Below, one piece after another: positions 17,472 to 26,069 of a stretch of DNA of 64,000 bases; within the stretch, counting starts at the first letter, position 1, and the number at the start of each line of letters is the position of its first letter. Source of the DNA: Pseudomonas arsenicoxydans (GTDB lineage Bacteria; Pseudomonadota; Gammaproteobacteria; Pseudomonadales; Pseudomonadaceae); NCBI RefSeq assembly GCF_006438915.1, contig NZ_RCZE01000012.1, forward strand, positions 124,001 to 188,000, read 5' to 3'. The translations under genes and the position numbers were made by a program. The notes beneath the pieces were generated by a model, which ran no database searches, was not told where the DNA came from, and saw only the letters and a list, made by a program, of their open reading frames with translations.

Positions 17472-19547
17472 TTACTTTGTGGGCTTGACGGTCACCGGTG
17501 CCTTGCCCGCCTTCATCTGCTCCAGCAACGGCGCACACTGGTTCGGCTCACCACCACTGGGCGCCACCAGCGCCAGCAACCCGGCCGCCGGCGCTGCAAT
17601 CACGCCCAACGCCACCATCCCCGCCCCGCGCAGCATCAGCGGCACCGCTTTAACCCCCGCGTCTGGCTTGATGAATTTGCCCCGCACGTACAGCGGCGAG
17701 CGCAGTGAAATCAAGCGCCAGCCTTTAGACTCCGGCGTAATGGCCAGGTCCAGTTGTTCGGTCGCCATGTTCGCGGTGCCATCGATGTAGATGATCGCGT
17801 TCTCGGTATCGAAGACGAACAGGCGCGTGGTCGCCAGCCCGGTCTTGATATCGAAGTCGGCCGCCGCGCAATTGATCTTCACTTCCTTGTCGCCGAAGAT
17901 TTTGCCGACCACGTAGTTACCAACGTTGAGCCCGGCCAGTTCCATCAGCTCGCGGCTGATCGCGCCGTCATTGATCAGCAACTTCAGATTGCCGTTGGCG
18001 CTGCCCAACAGCTTGGCCACCGAGTTACCGCGCCCCGAGATGTCGGCATCGCCATTGAGCTCGCCGAAACTGGTTTTCATCGGTTCGAAGGTCGGGAACA
18101 GTTGCTTGAGTTTGAACTTGCGCGCAGTGAGTTTGGCCTGCCCTTCCAGCGGTTCAGTCCGGCCATTCAAGCGAATCTGCGCTTCCAGAGTGCCGCCCGC
18201 CACGCCAAAACGCAGGGGTTCGAGGCTGAGTTGGCCGTCGGTCAACACCAGGTGCGTATAGAGGTCGGTGAACGGTAGCTTCTCGCTGTGGACAATGCGC
18301 TTGCCGGTTAATTCGACGTCGGCGTCCATGTCACGCCAGCGCTCGGTCTTGAACTCTTCGACCGGCAACACTTTGTCCGCAGGCTGCTGGCTGTCAGCGC
18401 CGCGGGCCTTTTGCTTGGCATTGGAGTCGGCGCCAATCAGCGGCGCCAAGTCTGCGAACAGCAATTGATTGGAAAGCAGCGAACCACTGAGTTTGGGCCT
18501 TGGCTGACTGGCGACGTAAGCCAGGCTGCCATGAATGTCACTCTCGCCGATCTTGCCGTTGAACTCCTCATAGCGGAACACCGCGCCACCGGGCTCATGC
18601 AGCTTGGCAATCAAATGGCCGTCGGTGGCGTATGGCGGCGTGTCCGGTAGCGTCACGCCGGTCAACGGATACAGATTGCCGAGGCTGGTCCCGGCCAGTT
18701 TCAGTCGCAAATCCAGCGCGCCGAGGTTCAGCGGATCGGTCAGGGTGCCGGCCAGTTCGACGCTGGTATCGGCAATCTTTACCTGGGCCTGCAGCGGGAA
18801 CGGCTTGGCCGCATCCTGCAGGGCCAACAAGCCGCCAATCTTGCCGGAGCCTTCGAGTTTCTGCGCGTGGTATTGGCCTTTAACCTTGAGGGCGAAGGCG
18901 TAATCCTGTGGCGCAGCACCCTTTTCAAGGGCGGTTTTCGCAGCTTTGTCACCGACGATGTCGCTGAACGGAATCGGTTTGCCCAGCGGATCGATCAGCA
19001 CGTCGAGTTGAGTCTTCAGGTTCTGATCGTCAAGGGTGACATGGCCCTTGTCGAAACCGATGGCGCCAATGTCGACCACCCAATTCGACGGTTCGGCGTT
19101 CGGGTCTTTCGGGTCGAATTTGAAGGTCCAGTTGGCGCGGCCGTCGGCCAGACGCTGGAGCTGGGCGTACGGTTCGGTCAGGTCGATGCGCGGAATCACC
19201 ACCCGCTGCGCCAGCAGGGCCAGCGGCGAAATACGCAGCTCAACGCGCTTGAGGGTGACCATTTGCGGCTGCTTCGACCAATCCGGATTGCCGAGGCTCA
19301 GGTCTTCGGCCACCACATGCGGCCACGGCACCCAGGCCCGCCAGCCACCCTCGTCAGGCTCGCGCTGCCAGACCACCGCGAGGTTGCCATTAATAGCAAA
19401 CGCTCGGTGCAGCTCTTCGGAGACTTTGGTGTTGATCGTGGGTTTGATCCGGTTCCAATCGAAGAACACGATGATCAGCACGAGTATCGCCAGCAGAACA
19501 ACCAGGCTGGCAAAGACCCAGGCAAAAATTTTGGGGGGGCGCGTCAT
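17472..19547 (-). CDS. AsmA family protein
   Basis: A 691-residue envelope protein. One N-terminal transmembrane helix (V-F-A-S-L-V-V-L-L-A-I-L-V-L-I-I-V-F-F) anchors it in the inner membrane. The long remainder is periplasmic beta-rich sequence with the AsmA N-terminal domain and the AsmA_2 C-terminal part (G-L-A-T-T-R-L-F-V-F-D-T, I-Y-I-D-G-T-A-N-M-A-T-E-Q). AsmA-like proteins (AsmA, TamB, YhdP) form hydrophobic grooves that are linked to phospholipid transport to the outer membrane. It is a single gene, and the job of this paralogue is unknown. Confidence 0.9.
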   Translation of the reverse strand: MTRPPKIFAWVFASLVVLLAILVLIIVFFDWNRIKPTINTKVSEELHRAFAINGNLAVVWQREPDEGGWRAWVPWPHVVAEDLSLGNPDWSKQPQMVTLKRVELRISPLALLAQRVVIPRIDLTEPYAQLQRLADGRANWTFKFDPKDPNAEPSNWVVDIGAIGFDKGHVTLDDQNLKTQLDVLIDPLGKPIPFSDIVGDKAAKTALEKGAAPQDYAFALKVKGQYHAQKLEGSGKIGGLLALQDAAKPFPLQAQVKIADTSVELAGTLTDPLNLGALDLRLKLAGTSLGNLYPLTGVTLPDTPPYATDGHLIAKLHEPGGAVFRYEEFNGKIGESDIHGSLAYVASQPRPKLSGSLLSNQLLFADLAPLIGADSNAKQKARGADSQQPADKVLPVEEFKTERWRDMDADVELTGKRIVHSEKLPFTDLYTHLVLTDGQLSLEPLRFGVAGGTLEAQIRLNGRTEPLEGQAKLTARKFKLKQLFPTFEPMKTSFGELNGDADISGRGNSVAKLLGSANGNLKLLINDGAISRELMELAGLNVGNYVVGKIFGDKEVKINCAAADFDIKTGLATTRLFVFDTENAIIYIDGTANMATEQLDLAITPESKGWRLISLRSPLYVRGKFIKPDAGVKAVPLMLRGAGMVALGVIAAPAAGLLALVAPSGGEPNQCAPLLEQMKAGKAPVTVKPTK

Positions 19548-19936
19548 TGCACAGAACTCCTGAATACGACTGAACGCCCTGACAGCGACGCACGTGTGAA
19601 ACGTTAGGCCAGAACCGGCCTGCCATGACAGCTAGGACTGGGAAAAGCCGCGCAGGTTTAACCGAAAAGCCTATTAACGTTCAAATAATCGGCCGCGATC
19701 ACTCTGCGCGCTCCAAACGGTGTTACCGCCACCCGCACTGTTGTGCGGCACGAGTGAGTCGAAACTTCCCACTCCAGTGCAAAAACACCTGCCGGAAAGG
19801 CCCGTTCTAGAGCGCTCCAGCAGAACAATCAATTCTGTTGATTATTACCATTGCGTTTATGAACTTTCATATCGACTTATCGAGAGTAGCATTGCCCTCG
19901 TACCCACTTTATCGCCCTCCCAAGGAGCAACCCATC
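19548..19936. other. Gene-free stretch between asmA-like and secreted-repeat genes
   Basis: This 389-base divergent region must hold the promoters of the AsmA gene (minus) and the secreted repeat gene (plus). I see no gene, no strong hairpin and no recognised operator in it. The right third is AT-richer than the surroundings. Confidence 0.4.
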
Positions 19937-20365
19937 ATGAAACGCCAATTACTGCTTAGCCTGACCCTCTCGATGCTAGCCAGCACCGCTTTCGCTCTGC
20001 CAGCCGCTGATCAGGCCACCCCGCAAGTCAAAGACAACCACTCGGTGTTCAGCCAAACCGTTGCCGCCGATGGTGCCGACCGCACTCCACAAGGCCAGAC
20101 CCTTGCCGAAGGCGGTAACGATCGCCTGAAAGAAAAAGGCTTGATCACTCAAGATGGCTCGGATCGCACCCCACAAGGCCAGACCCTGGCTGCCGATGGT
20201 TCCGATCGCACTCCACAAGGTCAAACCCTGGCTGCTGACGGTTCCGACCGTACTCCACAAGGCCAAACCCTCGCTGAAGGTGGTTCCGACCGTACCCCAC
20301 AAGGCCAAACCCTTGCCGAAGGTGGTGGTGACCGTGTGATCGAACGCAACAGCGCTCTGAGCTAA
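19937..20365 (+). CDS. Small secreted protein with 14-residue tandem repeats
   Basis: A 142-residue protein that I do not recognise as a named family. A clear Sec signal peptide (L-L-L-S-L-T-L-S-M-L-A-S-T-A-F-A) is followed by five copies of a hydrophilic repeat D-G-S-D-R-T-P-Q-G-Q-T-L-A-[AE]. The first copy is separated from the other four by a degenerate unit (N-D-R-L-K-E-K-G). The ATG at 19937 is chosen because AAGGAG lies ten bases upstream and the signal peptide begins there. There are no cysteines in the repeat part. The repeat is polar and probably extended or surface-exposed. A strong terminator follows the stop. Confidence 0.8.
   Translation: MKRQLLLSLTLSMLASTAFALPAADQATPQVKDNHSVFSQTVAADGADRTPQGQTLAEGGNDRLKEKGLITQDGSDRTPQGQTLAADGSDRTPQGQTLAADGSDRTPQGQTLAEGGSDRTPQGQTLAEGGGDRVIERNSALS
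20153..20320 (+). repeat. Four tandem 42-bp repeats inside the secreted protein gene
   Basis: Four in-frame 42-base units, each starting near GA(T/A)GG(C/T)TC(G/C)GA(T/C)CG, encode the 14-residue repeat. Copies differ mainly at third positions, so copy number could change by slippage or recombination without breaking the frame. Confidence 0.9.
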
Positions 20366-20387
20366 GCCTCATGGCCGCCCTGAAAAA

Positions 20388-20413
20388 AAGCCCAATCACC
20401 GGATTGGGCTTTT
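20388..20413 (+). terminator. Rho-independent terminator
   Basis: AAGCCCAATC pairs with GATTGGGCTT around a three-base ACCG-type loop and is followed by TTT; A-rich sequence precedes it. It lies 22 bases after the secreted repeat protein stop. Confidence 0.88.
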
Positions 20414-20523
20414 GACTTATAGAGAAGCCGCGTTTCCCCGCCTTATCCCCCGATAGTCGTTCGACGCCAGCGAAGCCGATTTGCTAGAGTGCGCCGCTGT
20501 CCTGTCCAGAAAACACCCTTGCG

Positions 20524-21156
20524 ATGCTGCCCCGCGCCGAACAGAAACAACAAACCCGCAACGCCCTGATGGACGCTGCTCGTCACCTGATGGAATGTGG
20601 CCGAGGATTCGGCAGCCTCAGCTTGCGCGAAGTGGCGAAAACCGCCGGCATTGTGCCCACCGGCTTTTACCGGCATTTCGCCGATATGGATGAACTGGGC
20701 CTGGTGCTGGTCAGCGAAGTCGGCCAGACCTTCCGCGAAACCATTCGCCTGGTGCGCCATAACGAATTCGTCATGGGCGGCATTATCGATGCGTCGGTGC
20801 GGATCTTTCTCGACGTGGTCAGTGCCAATCGTTCGCAATTTCTGTTTCTTGCCCGCGAGCAATACGGCGGATCGCTGCCAGTGCGGTTGGCGATCGGGCG
20901 GTTGCGTGAGGACATCAGCTCGGATCTGGCGGCTGACTTGTCGTTGATGCCAAAGCTTCAGCACCTGGACATTGCCGGGTTGAGCGTGATGGCGGACCTG
21001 ATTGTAAAAAGTGTGTTCGCGACACTGCCCGACATCATCGATCCGCCCGCCGAAGCGCTACCGGAGCATCTGACGCCGCAAGCGAAGATCACCCAGCAAC
21101 TGCGCTTCATTTTCATCGGCCTAAAACACTGGCAAGGCCTCGGCAGTACCGAATAA
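20524..21156 (+). CDS. desT: TetR family regulator DesT-like (fatty acid desaturation)
   Basis: A 210-residue TetR regulator. The N-terminal helix-turn-helix (S-L-S-L-R-E-V-A-K-T-A-G-I-V-P-T-G-F-Y-R) covers residues about 35-55, and the ligand-binding helices follow. It resembles P. aeruginosa DesT, which senses the saturated/unsaturated acyl-CoA ratio and controls the desCB desaturase operon. Its position just upstream of ureE-ureF-ureG matches P. aeruginosa. The desB/desC genes that sit next to desT there are absent on the other side here, where the secreted repeat protein and AsmA genes lie. So the regulator is present without its usual target beside it. Confidence 0.75.
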   Translation: MLPRAEQKQQTRNALMDAARHLMECGRGFGSLSLREVAKTAGIVPTGFYRHFADMDELGLVLVSEVGQTFRETIRLVRHNEFVMGGIIDASVRIFLDVVSANRSQFLFLAREQYGGSLPVRLAIGRLREDISSDLAADLSLMPKLQHLDIAGLSVMADLIVKSVFATLPDIIDPPAEALPEHLTPQAKITQQLRFIFIGLKHWQGLGSTE

Positions 21157-21317
21157 TTCCACATTGGTGCGTGAAAACTTTCCGCGCACCAATTTGATCC
21201 AAAATCCTGCAACATTCAGAAACACCCACTGCGCTCCGACAGGTATTTCCTACGTATCCCCCGATTGGCAAGCCCCTTGCTCTAGCCTGAGCATTGCCCA
21301 TTGCTGGAAGCCTTCCG

Positions 21318-21818
21318 ATGCTGGTGATTCATCGCAGAATCGACCCTCAACCCGTCTGGGCCGCTGAATTGCACCTGACCTTCGAAGCCCGGAGCAAAAG
21401 CCGTGTGCGCTGTTTCAGTGCCGAAGGCGAAGACGTCGGGTTGTTTTTGGAGCGCGGTCAGCCGCCCCTGTATGACGGTGAGTGTCTGCAAGCCGAAGAC
21501 GGGCGCATCGTGCGCGTCTGCGCCCGTCCCGAACAATTGCTGCACGTTACCTGCGCCAATGCCTTCGAGCTGACCCGCGCCGCCTATCACCTCGGCAACC
21601 GTCATGTTGCCCTGCAAATCGGTGATGGCTGGTTGCGCCTGCTCGACGATTACGTGCTCAAAGCCATGCTTGAACAGCTAGAGGCCAAGGTCGACAACAT
21701 CGAAGCGCCGTTCCAGCCGGAACACGGCGCCTATGGCGGCGGTCATCACCATTCGCGGCAGGGTGACGAAGACTTCAACTACCCGCCGAAACTGCACCAG
21801 TTCGGCGTCCGCTTATGA
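21318..21818 (+). CDS. ureE: Urease accessory protein UreE (nickel metallochaperone)
   Basis: A 166-residue UreE, which delivers Ni(II) to the urease assembly complex. The N-terminal peptide-binding domain is followed by the metal-binding domain with the G-N-R-H motif (about 98) and a short histidine tail (G-G-H-H-H) near the C-terminus. The start ATG at 21318 gives M-L-V-I-H-R, the usual N-terminus; an in-frame ATG eight codons earlier is less likely. It overlaps ureF by four bases (ATGA), so the two are translationally coupled. Confidence 0.95.
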   Translation: MLVIHRRIDPQPVWAAELHLTFEARSKSRVRCFSAEGEDVGLFLERGQPPLYDGECLQAEDGRIVRVCARPEQLLHVTCANAFELTRAAYHLGNRHVALQIGDGWLRLLDDYVLKAMLEQLEAKVDNIEAPFQPEHGAYGGGHHHSRQGDEDFNYPPKLHQFGVRL

Positions 21819-22489
21819 ACCCGGCCTGGGCGCTGCTGCGCCTGGCCAGTCCGCAGCTGCCGATTGGCGGCTACAGCTATTCCCAGGGTCTGGAAATGGC
21901 GGTGGATAACGGTCGGGTGAGCGACGCAGACGGCGCACGACGCTGGATCAGCGATCAATTGTTGCTGAACCTGGCGCGGTTCGAAGCGCCGCTGTTGCTC
22001 GCCCATTGCATAGCCGCAGCGGAGGAAAACTGGGCCGAATTGCAGCAACGCTGCGAAGAACACCGGGCCAGTCGGGAAACCCGAGAGGTGTATCAAGAGA
22101 GCCGGCAGATGGGCTACTCCTTGCAACAACTGCTCGCCGGTTTACCTGAGCTGGATGCGCCTGCCCGCGCCTTCCTCGAACAACGCCCCGAACCGCATCT
22201 CGCCCTCGGCTGGGCGCTGGCCGCCCGGGCCTGGGGGATCAGTCCACAGGATGCGCTGGCTGCGTGGCTTTGGAGCTGGCTGGAAAACCAATTGGCGGTG
22301 CTGATGAAAACCCTGCCGCTGGGCCAGCAAGCCGCGCAACGCCTGACCAGCGAACTGCTGCCGCTGCTGCAACAAGCCCGGCAGGACGCCACCCGAATCA
22401 ACCCCGAACACACTGGCAGCGCCGCGTTTGGCCTGTCCCTGGCCTGCATGGCCCATGAGCGCCAGTACAGCCGTCTGTTCCGTTCCTAG
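21815..22489 (+). CDS. ureF: Urease accessory protein UreF
   Basis: A 224-residue all-helical protein. UreF joins UreD/UreH and UreG on apo-urease and gates GTP-dependent nickel insertion. The family opening L-L-R-L-A-S-P-Q-L-P-I-G-G-Y-S-Y-S-Q-G-L-E is intact, as is the C-terminal S-R-L-F-R-S. The start lies inside the ureE stop (four-base overlap). ureG follows after 23 bases. Confidence 0.96.
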   Translation: MNPAWALLRLASPQLPIGGYSYSQGLEMAVDNGRVSDADGARRWISDQLLLNLARFEAPLLLAHCIAAAEENWAELQQRCEEHRASRETREVYQESRQMGYSLQQLLAGLPELDAPARAFLEQRPEPHLALGWALAARAWGISPQDALAAWLWSWLENQLAVLMKTLPLGQQAAQRLTSELLPLLQQARQDATRINPEHTGSAAFGLSLACMAHERQYSRLFRS

Positions 22490-22512
22490 GGCCTTTAAAT
22501 TTGGAGAAGCAC

Positions 22513-23127
22513 ATGAACACACAACCCCTGCGCGTCGGCATCGGCGGCCCGGTCGGTTCCGGTAAAACAGCCCTGACCCTGGCCCTGTGCCTGGCCCTGC
22601 GCGAGCGCTACAACCTGGCCGTCGTCACCAACGACATTTACACCCGCGAAGACGCCGACTTTCTGGTGCGCAACGAAGCCTTGGCCCCGGAGCGGATCAT
22701 CGGCGTGGAAACCGGCGGCTGCCCGCACACGGCGATCCGCGAAGACGCCTCGATCAACCTCGAAGCCGTGGATCAACTGAACCGTCGCTTTCCGGGGCTG
22801 GACCTGATTCTGGTGGAATCCGGTGGCGACAATCTCTCGGCAACGTTCAGCCCTGAACTGTCCGACCTGACGATCTATGTAATCGACGTTTCGGCCGGCG
22901 ACAAACTCCCGCGCAAGGGCGGCCCCGGCATCTGCAAATCCGATCTGCTGGTGATCAACAAAGTCGACCTCGCGCCATTGGTGGGTGCGTCGCTGGAGAT
23001 GATGGACAGCGACACCAAACGCATGCGCAACGGCAAACCATTTGTGTTCAGCAACCAGAAAACCGGTCTGGGCCTTGAAGAAATCATCGCTTTCATCGAA
23101 CGCCAGGGCCTGCTGACAGCGGCCTGA
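22513..23127 (+). CDS. ureG: Urease accessory GTPase UreG
   Basis: A 204-residue SIMIBI GTPase that powers nickel insertion into urease. The P-loop G-P-V-G-S-G-K-T is at residues about 11-18. The conserved E-T-G-G-C-P-H-T motif (the C-P-H metal site) is near 68 and N-K-V-D is near 150. GGAG eight bases before the ATG at 22513 supports this start over an in-frame TTG four codons upstream. It is the third gene of ureEFG. Confidence 0.97.
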   Translation: MNTQPLRVGIGGPVGSGKTALTLALCLALRERYNLAVVTNDIYTREDADFLVRNEALAPERIIGVETGGCPHTAIREDASINLEAVDQLNRRFPGLDLILVESGGDNLSATFSPELSDLTIYVIDVSAGDKLPRKGGPGICKSDLLVINKVDLAPLVGASLEMMDSDTKRMRNGKPFVFSNQKTGLGLEEIIAFIERQGLLTAA

Positions 23128-23156
23128 TCCCGACTTATCAACAAGGAAGCTTATCC

Positions 23157-23729
23157 ATGACACTGAAACGCATCCTGGGCGCCGTGGCCCTGCTGCTGAC
23201 CCCAGCCATCGCCTTCGCCCATCCGGGACACGGCGACAACGGTTTGATCGCCGGCATCAGCCATCCGATGGGCGGCCTCGATCACTTGCTGGCGATGGTG
23301 GCCGTCGGCTTGTGGGCGGCGCAGCAAAAAGGCGCGGCGCGCTGGGCGCTGCCGTGTACGTTTGTTGGCACGATGCTGATTGGCGGGTTGCTGGGGTTTG
23401 AAGGGCTGAACCTGCCGGCACTGGAAGGCGGGATTGCCGCGTCGGTACTCGCGTTGGGCTTGGCCGTGGCGCTGGCGGTGCGTCCGCCATTGAGCGTAGC
23501 GGTGGCGGCGACGGCGTTGTTTGCGCTGTTCCATGGTGTGGCGCATGGGCTGGAGTTGCCGGAGATGTCGAGCCCTTGGGCGTATGCGGCCGGGTTCGTG
23601 GCGGCGACGGCGGCGTTGCATGCAGTGGGTTATGCGCTCGTTCGCGTGTTGCCGCAAGCGGCGGCTCCGCTGGTTCGGCTGGCGGGTGCGGCTTCTGCAG
23701 CGACTGGGGTCTGGTTGTTGGCGAACTGA
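23157..23729 (+). CDS. ureJ: HupE/UreJ family membrane protein (probable nickel permease)
   Basis: A 190-residue inner-membrane protein with a cleavable-looking N-terminal signal (L-L-L-T-P-A-I-A-F-A) and six further hydrophobic helices. The mature start H-P-G-H-G and the motif H-P-M-G-G-L-D-H-L-L-A-M fit the HupE/UreJ family, members of which import nickel for hydrogenase or urease. It follows ureG by 29 bases, so it is almost certainly part of the urease accessory operon. Confidence 0.9.
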   Translation: MTLKRILGAVALLLTPAIAFAHPGHGDNGLIAGISHPMGGLDHLLAMVAVGLWAAQQKGAARWALPCTFVGTMLIGGLLGFEGLNLPALEGGIAASVLALGLAVALAVRPPLSVAVAATALFALFHGVAHGLELPEMSSPWAYAAGFVAATAALHAVGYALVRVLPQAAAPLVRLAGAASAATGVWLLAN

Positions 23730-23750
23730 TTTTTTTATCGCCAGTAATGG

Positions 23751-23828
23751 CCTCTTCGCGAGCAAGCCCGCTCCCACATTTGTTCTGTGTACACAGTTCC
23801 AGTGTGGGAGCGGGCTTGCTCGCGAAGG
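23751..23828. repeat. REPIN (inverted REP pair)
   Basis: Opposed REP arms (TTCGCGAGCAAGCCCGCTCC and reverse complement) lie around a 24-base spacer that itself contains GTGTACAC. The pair follows the ureJ stop and closes the urease accessory operon. Confidence 0.92.
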
Positions 23829-23903
23829 CGGCCTGACAGACACCGCATCTCTCAGGCCTGCTAACATGTCGCGCAATCAACCCTGCCGTGACGACGCCAG
23901 CCA

Positions 23904-25031
23904 ATGCCGCCTGTTTCCTGCTCCGACTCCCAGCCTGAACTGACCGCCCTGTTCGCCTCGGTGCAACAGCACTTCCAGGACGTGATCGTGCCGCTCTGGC
24001 AAGGCCCTGGCTGGAATGCCGACATGGCGCTGCCGTATGAAGCACTGGATGCGCAGCATCAGCCGCTGCCGCCTCAACGCTACCGGGCCATGGCCTGCGC
24101 ACGGCAGCTGTATCTGTTTTCCAGCCTGATAGGCCAGGTGCCGGGCGCCAAAGAGCGTGCCGCCGCGCTGTTCCGTTCCCTGCAGCAGCACTTCCACGAT
24201 GCCGAACACGGCGGCTGGTTCTACAGCATCGACCCGCAAGGCGCGCCTCTCGACCCGCGCAAAGACCTCTATACCCACGCGTTCATCCTGTTCGCCTGCG
24301 CCCATTACTGGGACAAGGTCCGCGAACCGCTAGTGGAGTCGGTGCTCAATGCTGCGCTGGAAGTGATCGCTCAGCGTTTCGCCACAGGCGACGGCCTGTA
24401 TGAAGCCAGCCTCAATCGTGACTGGTCCTCGCTGAATTCCGGGCCGCTGCAAAATCCCTTGATGCACTTGGCCGAAGCCTTCCTCGCCACCCTATCGGTG
24501 CGTGAAGACGCCGCTGTGCAACGTGCGCTCATCGACTTATGCAAAGCGATGCAGAAGCACTTCATCGACCCGCAACAGAGCGTGCTGATGGAGAAACCGC
24601 TGGGCGCTGTGGATAACTGGTTTGAACCGGGGCATCAGTTCGAGTGGTATTTCCTGCTGGAGTCTTCGCCGTTGCTACGGGGCTCGGCATTACATACTTC
24701 GCTTGATTGTGCATTTACGCTGACCGAGCAGATGGGGGTTGATCCGCAGACAGGCGCCGTTTTGGCAATGCTCAATCTGAATGGCTTAGCGAAGGATGCC
24801 ACCCAGCGCATCTGGGCCCAGGCTGAATACCTGCGCGCCCTGACCTTGCGGCCCGACAGCGAGGCCTCTGTGCTGCGTCAATTGCAGGCGCTGCAACAGC
24901 GTTTCCTGCATGCGCGCGGTTGGTATGAGTGTCGTGATGAGCAAGGTGAAGTGAGCCGCAAGGACATGCCGTCGACGACGCCTTATCACTTGGCGACCTG
25001 CTATCGCGGGTTGGCCGACTTTCTCGAATAG
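23904..25031 (+). CDS. AGE family epimerase/isomerase
   Basis: A 375-residue (alpha/alpha)6-barrel protein of the N-acylglucosamine 2-epimerase family, whose members epimerise or isomerise sugars such as GlcNAc, mannose or cellobiose. Family motifs include R-A-M-A-C-A-R-Q-L-Y, G-G-W-F-Y-S-I-D, K-D-L-Y-T-H-A-F, P-L-M-H-L-A-E-A-F, W-F-E-P-G-H-Q-F-E-W and the late histidine T-T-P-Y-H-L-A-T-C-Y. Catalytic histidines of the family are therefore present. The substrate is unknown; the W-x-E-P-G-H-x-x-E-W region suits mannose/fructose isomerases as well as epimerases. Confidence 0.88.
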   Translation: MPPVSCSDSQPELTALFASVQQHFQDVIVPLWQGPGWNADMALPYEALDAQHQPLPPQRYRAMACARQLYLFSSLIGQVPGAKERAAALFRSLQQHFHDAEHGGWFYSIDPQGAPLDPRKDLYTHAFILFACAHYWDKVREPLVESVLNAALEVIAQRFATGDGLYEASLNRDWSSLNSGPLQNPLMHLAEAFLATLSVREDAAVQRALIDLCKAMQKHFIDPQQSVLMEKPLGAVDNWFEPGHQFEWYFLLESSPLLRGSALHTSLDCAFTLTEQMGVDPQTGAVLAMLNLNGLAKDATQRIWAQAEYLRALTLRPDSEASVLRQLQALQQRFLHARGWYECRDEQGEVSRKDMPSTTPYHLATCYRGLADFLE

Positions 25032-25038
25032 GTCTCAT

Positions 25039-25138
25039 GTGGCGAGGGAGCTTGCTCCCGCTGGACTGCGCAGCAGTCCCTTCCTTAAATATAAGGGGGC
25101 CGCTTCGCGGCCCAACGGGAGCAAGCTCCCTCGCCACA
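25039..25138. repeat. Second-type intergenic inverted repeat
   Basis: Long arms TGTGGCGAGGGAGCTTGCTC and GAGCAAGCTCCCTCGCCACA enclose about 60 bases that contain an inner GGGCCGCTTCGCGGCCC hairpin. It belongs to the other common Pseudomonas repeat family (GTGGCGAGGG). It separates the convergent epimerase and SDR genes. Confidence 0.9.
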
Positions 25139-25139
25139 A

Positions 25140-25907
25140 TTACGCCTTGGCATTACGCTCGATGGAAAAACCAGCCCAAGTCTGGCTCACCGGCATCAAC
25201 TCCAGGCTGTTGATGTTGATATGCGCCGGCGCATTCATCACCCAGAAAATAGTCTCGGCGATATCCTGCGGCTGGATCGGCTCGGCACCCGCATACGTCG
25301 CGTTATAACGCTCCTGATCACCGGCAAAACGCACCAGTGAGAACTCGCTCTCACACAGGCCCGGCTCAATGTTGCTGACGCGCACGCCAGTGCCTTGCAG
25401 GTCGCAACGCAGGTTCAGCGAGAACTGTTTGACGAACGCCTTGCTCGCGCCATACACGTGGCTGCCCGGATATGGATAGTTGCCGGCGATAGAGCCAAGG
25501 TTGACGATGCCGGCGCCACGACCATGGGCAATCAGGCGCGGCAGCAGCAAACGGGTGCTGTACATCAGGCCTTTGATGTTGGTGTCGACCATGGTGTCCC
25601 AATCGTCGAGATCGCACTTCGGTGCCGGGTCCACACCGAGCGCCAGCCCGGCGTTGTTGATCAGCCCGCGCAATTTGGCGAAGGACGGCGGCAGGTTGGC
25701 AATCGCTTCCTCCATGGCTTTGCGATCACGCACGTCGAGCACCAGGCCATGCACTTCGGTCTGCTTCGACAACTCGGCGCACAGGGCATTCAGGCGCTCT
25801 TCACGACGACCTGTCAGCACCAGTTTCCAGCCAGCCTCGGCAAAACGGCGGGCACAGGCTTCACCAAAACCGGAGGTCGCGCCGGTAATAAACAGGGTGT
25901 TGGACAT
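25140..25907 (-). CDS. SDR family oxidoreductase (YdfG-like)
   Basis: A 255-residue classical short-chain dehydrogenase/reductase. The NAD(P) loop is T-G-A-T-S-G-F-G (residues about 7-14), N-N-A-G is near 86, and the catalytic Y-G-A-S-K is near 150. The sequence resembles E. coli YdfG, an NADP-dependent 3-hydroxy acid (serine, 3-hydroxyisobutyrate) dehydrogenase, but the substrate is not certain. The ATG at 25907 is chosen because AAGGAG lies nine bases upstream and the Rossmann fold begins at once; a longer upstream frame would add 45 unlike residues. Confidence 0.88.
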   Translation of the reverse strand: MSNTLFITGATSGFGEACARRFAEAGWKLVLTGRREERLNALCAELSKQTEVHGLVLDVRDRKAMEEAIANLPPSFAKLRGLINNAGLALGVDPAPKCDLDDWDTMVDTNIKGLMYSTRLLLPRLIAHGRGAGIVNLGSIAGNYPYPGSHVYGASKAFVKQFSLNLRCDLQGTGVRVSNIEPGLCESEFSLVRFAGDQERYNATYAGAEPIQPQDIAETIFWVMNAPAHININSLELMPVSQTWAGFSIERNAKA

Positions 25908-26069
25908 CGTGTTCTCCTTGCTTCGGCTGACGGACAGCCCTTGGAATAGAAAATCAGCTGGCAGCATGCCCGGCCTTGCTAACAGCGGCAACCACCGCAA
26001 AGCTGTACAAAAAACAACCAAACCGGTCAACACCTTACGCACCGTGGCTTGCAGCCATGTACGCGCACG

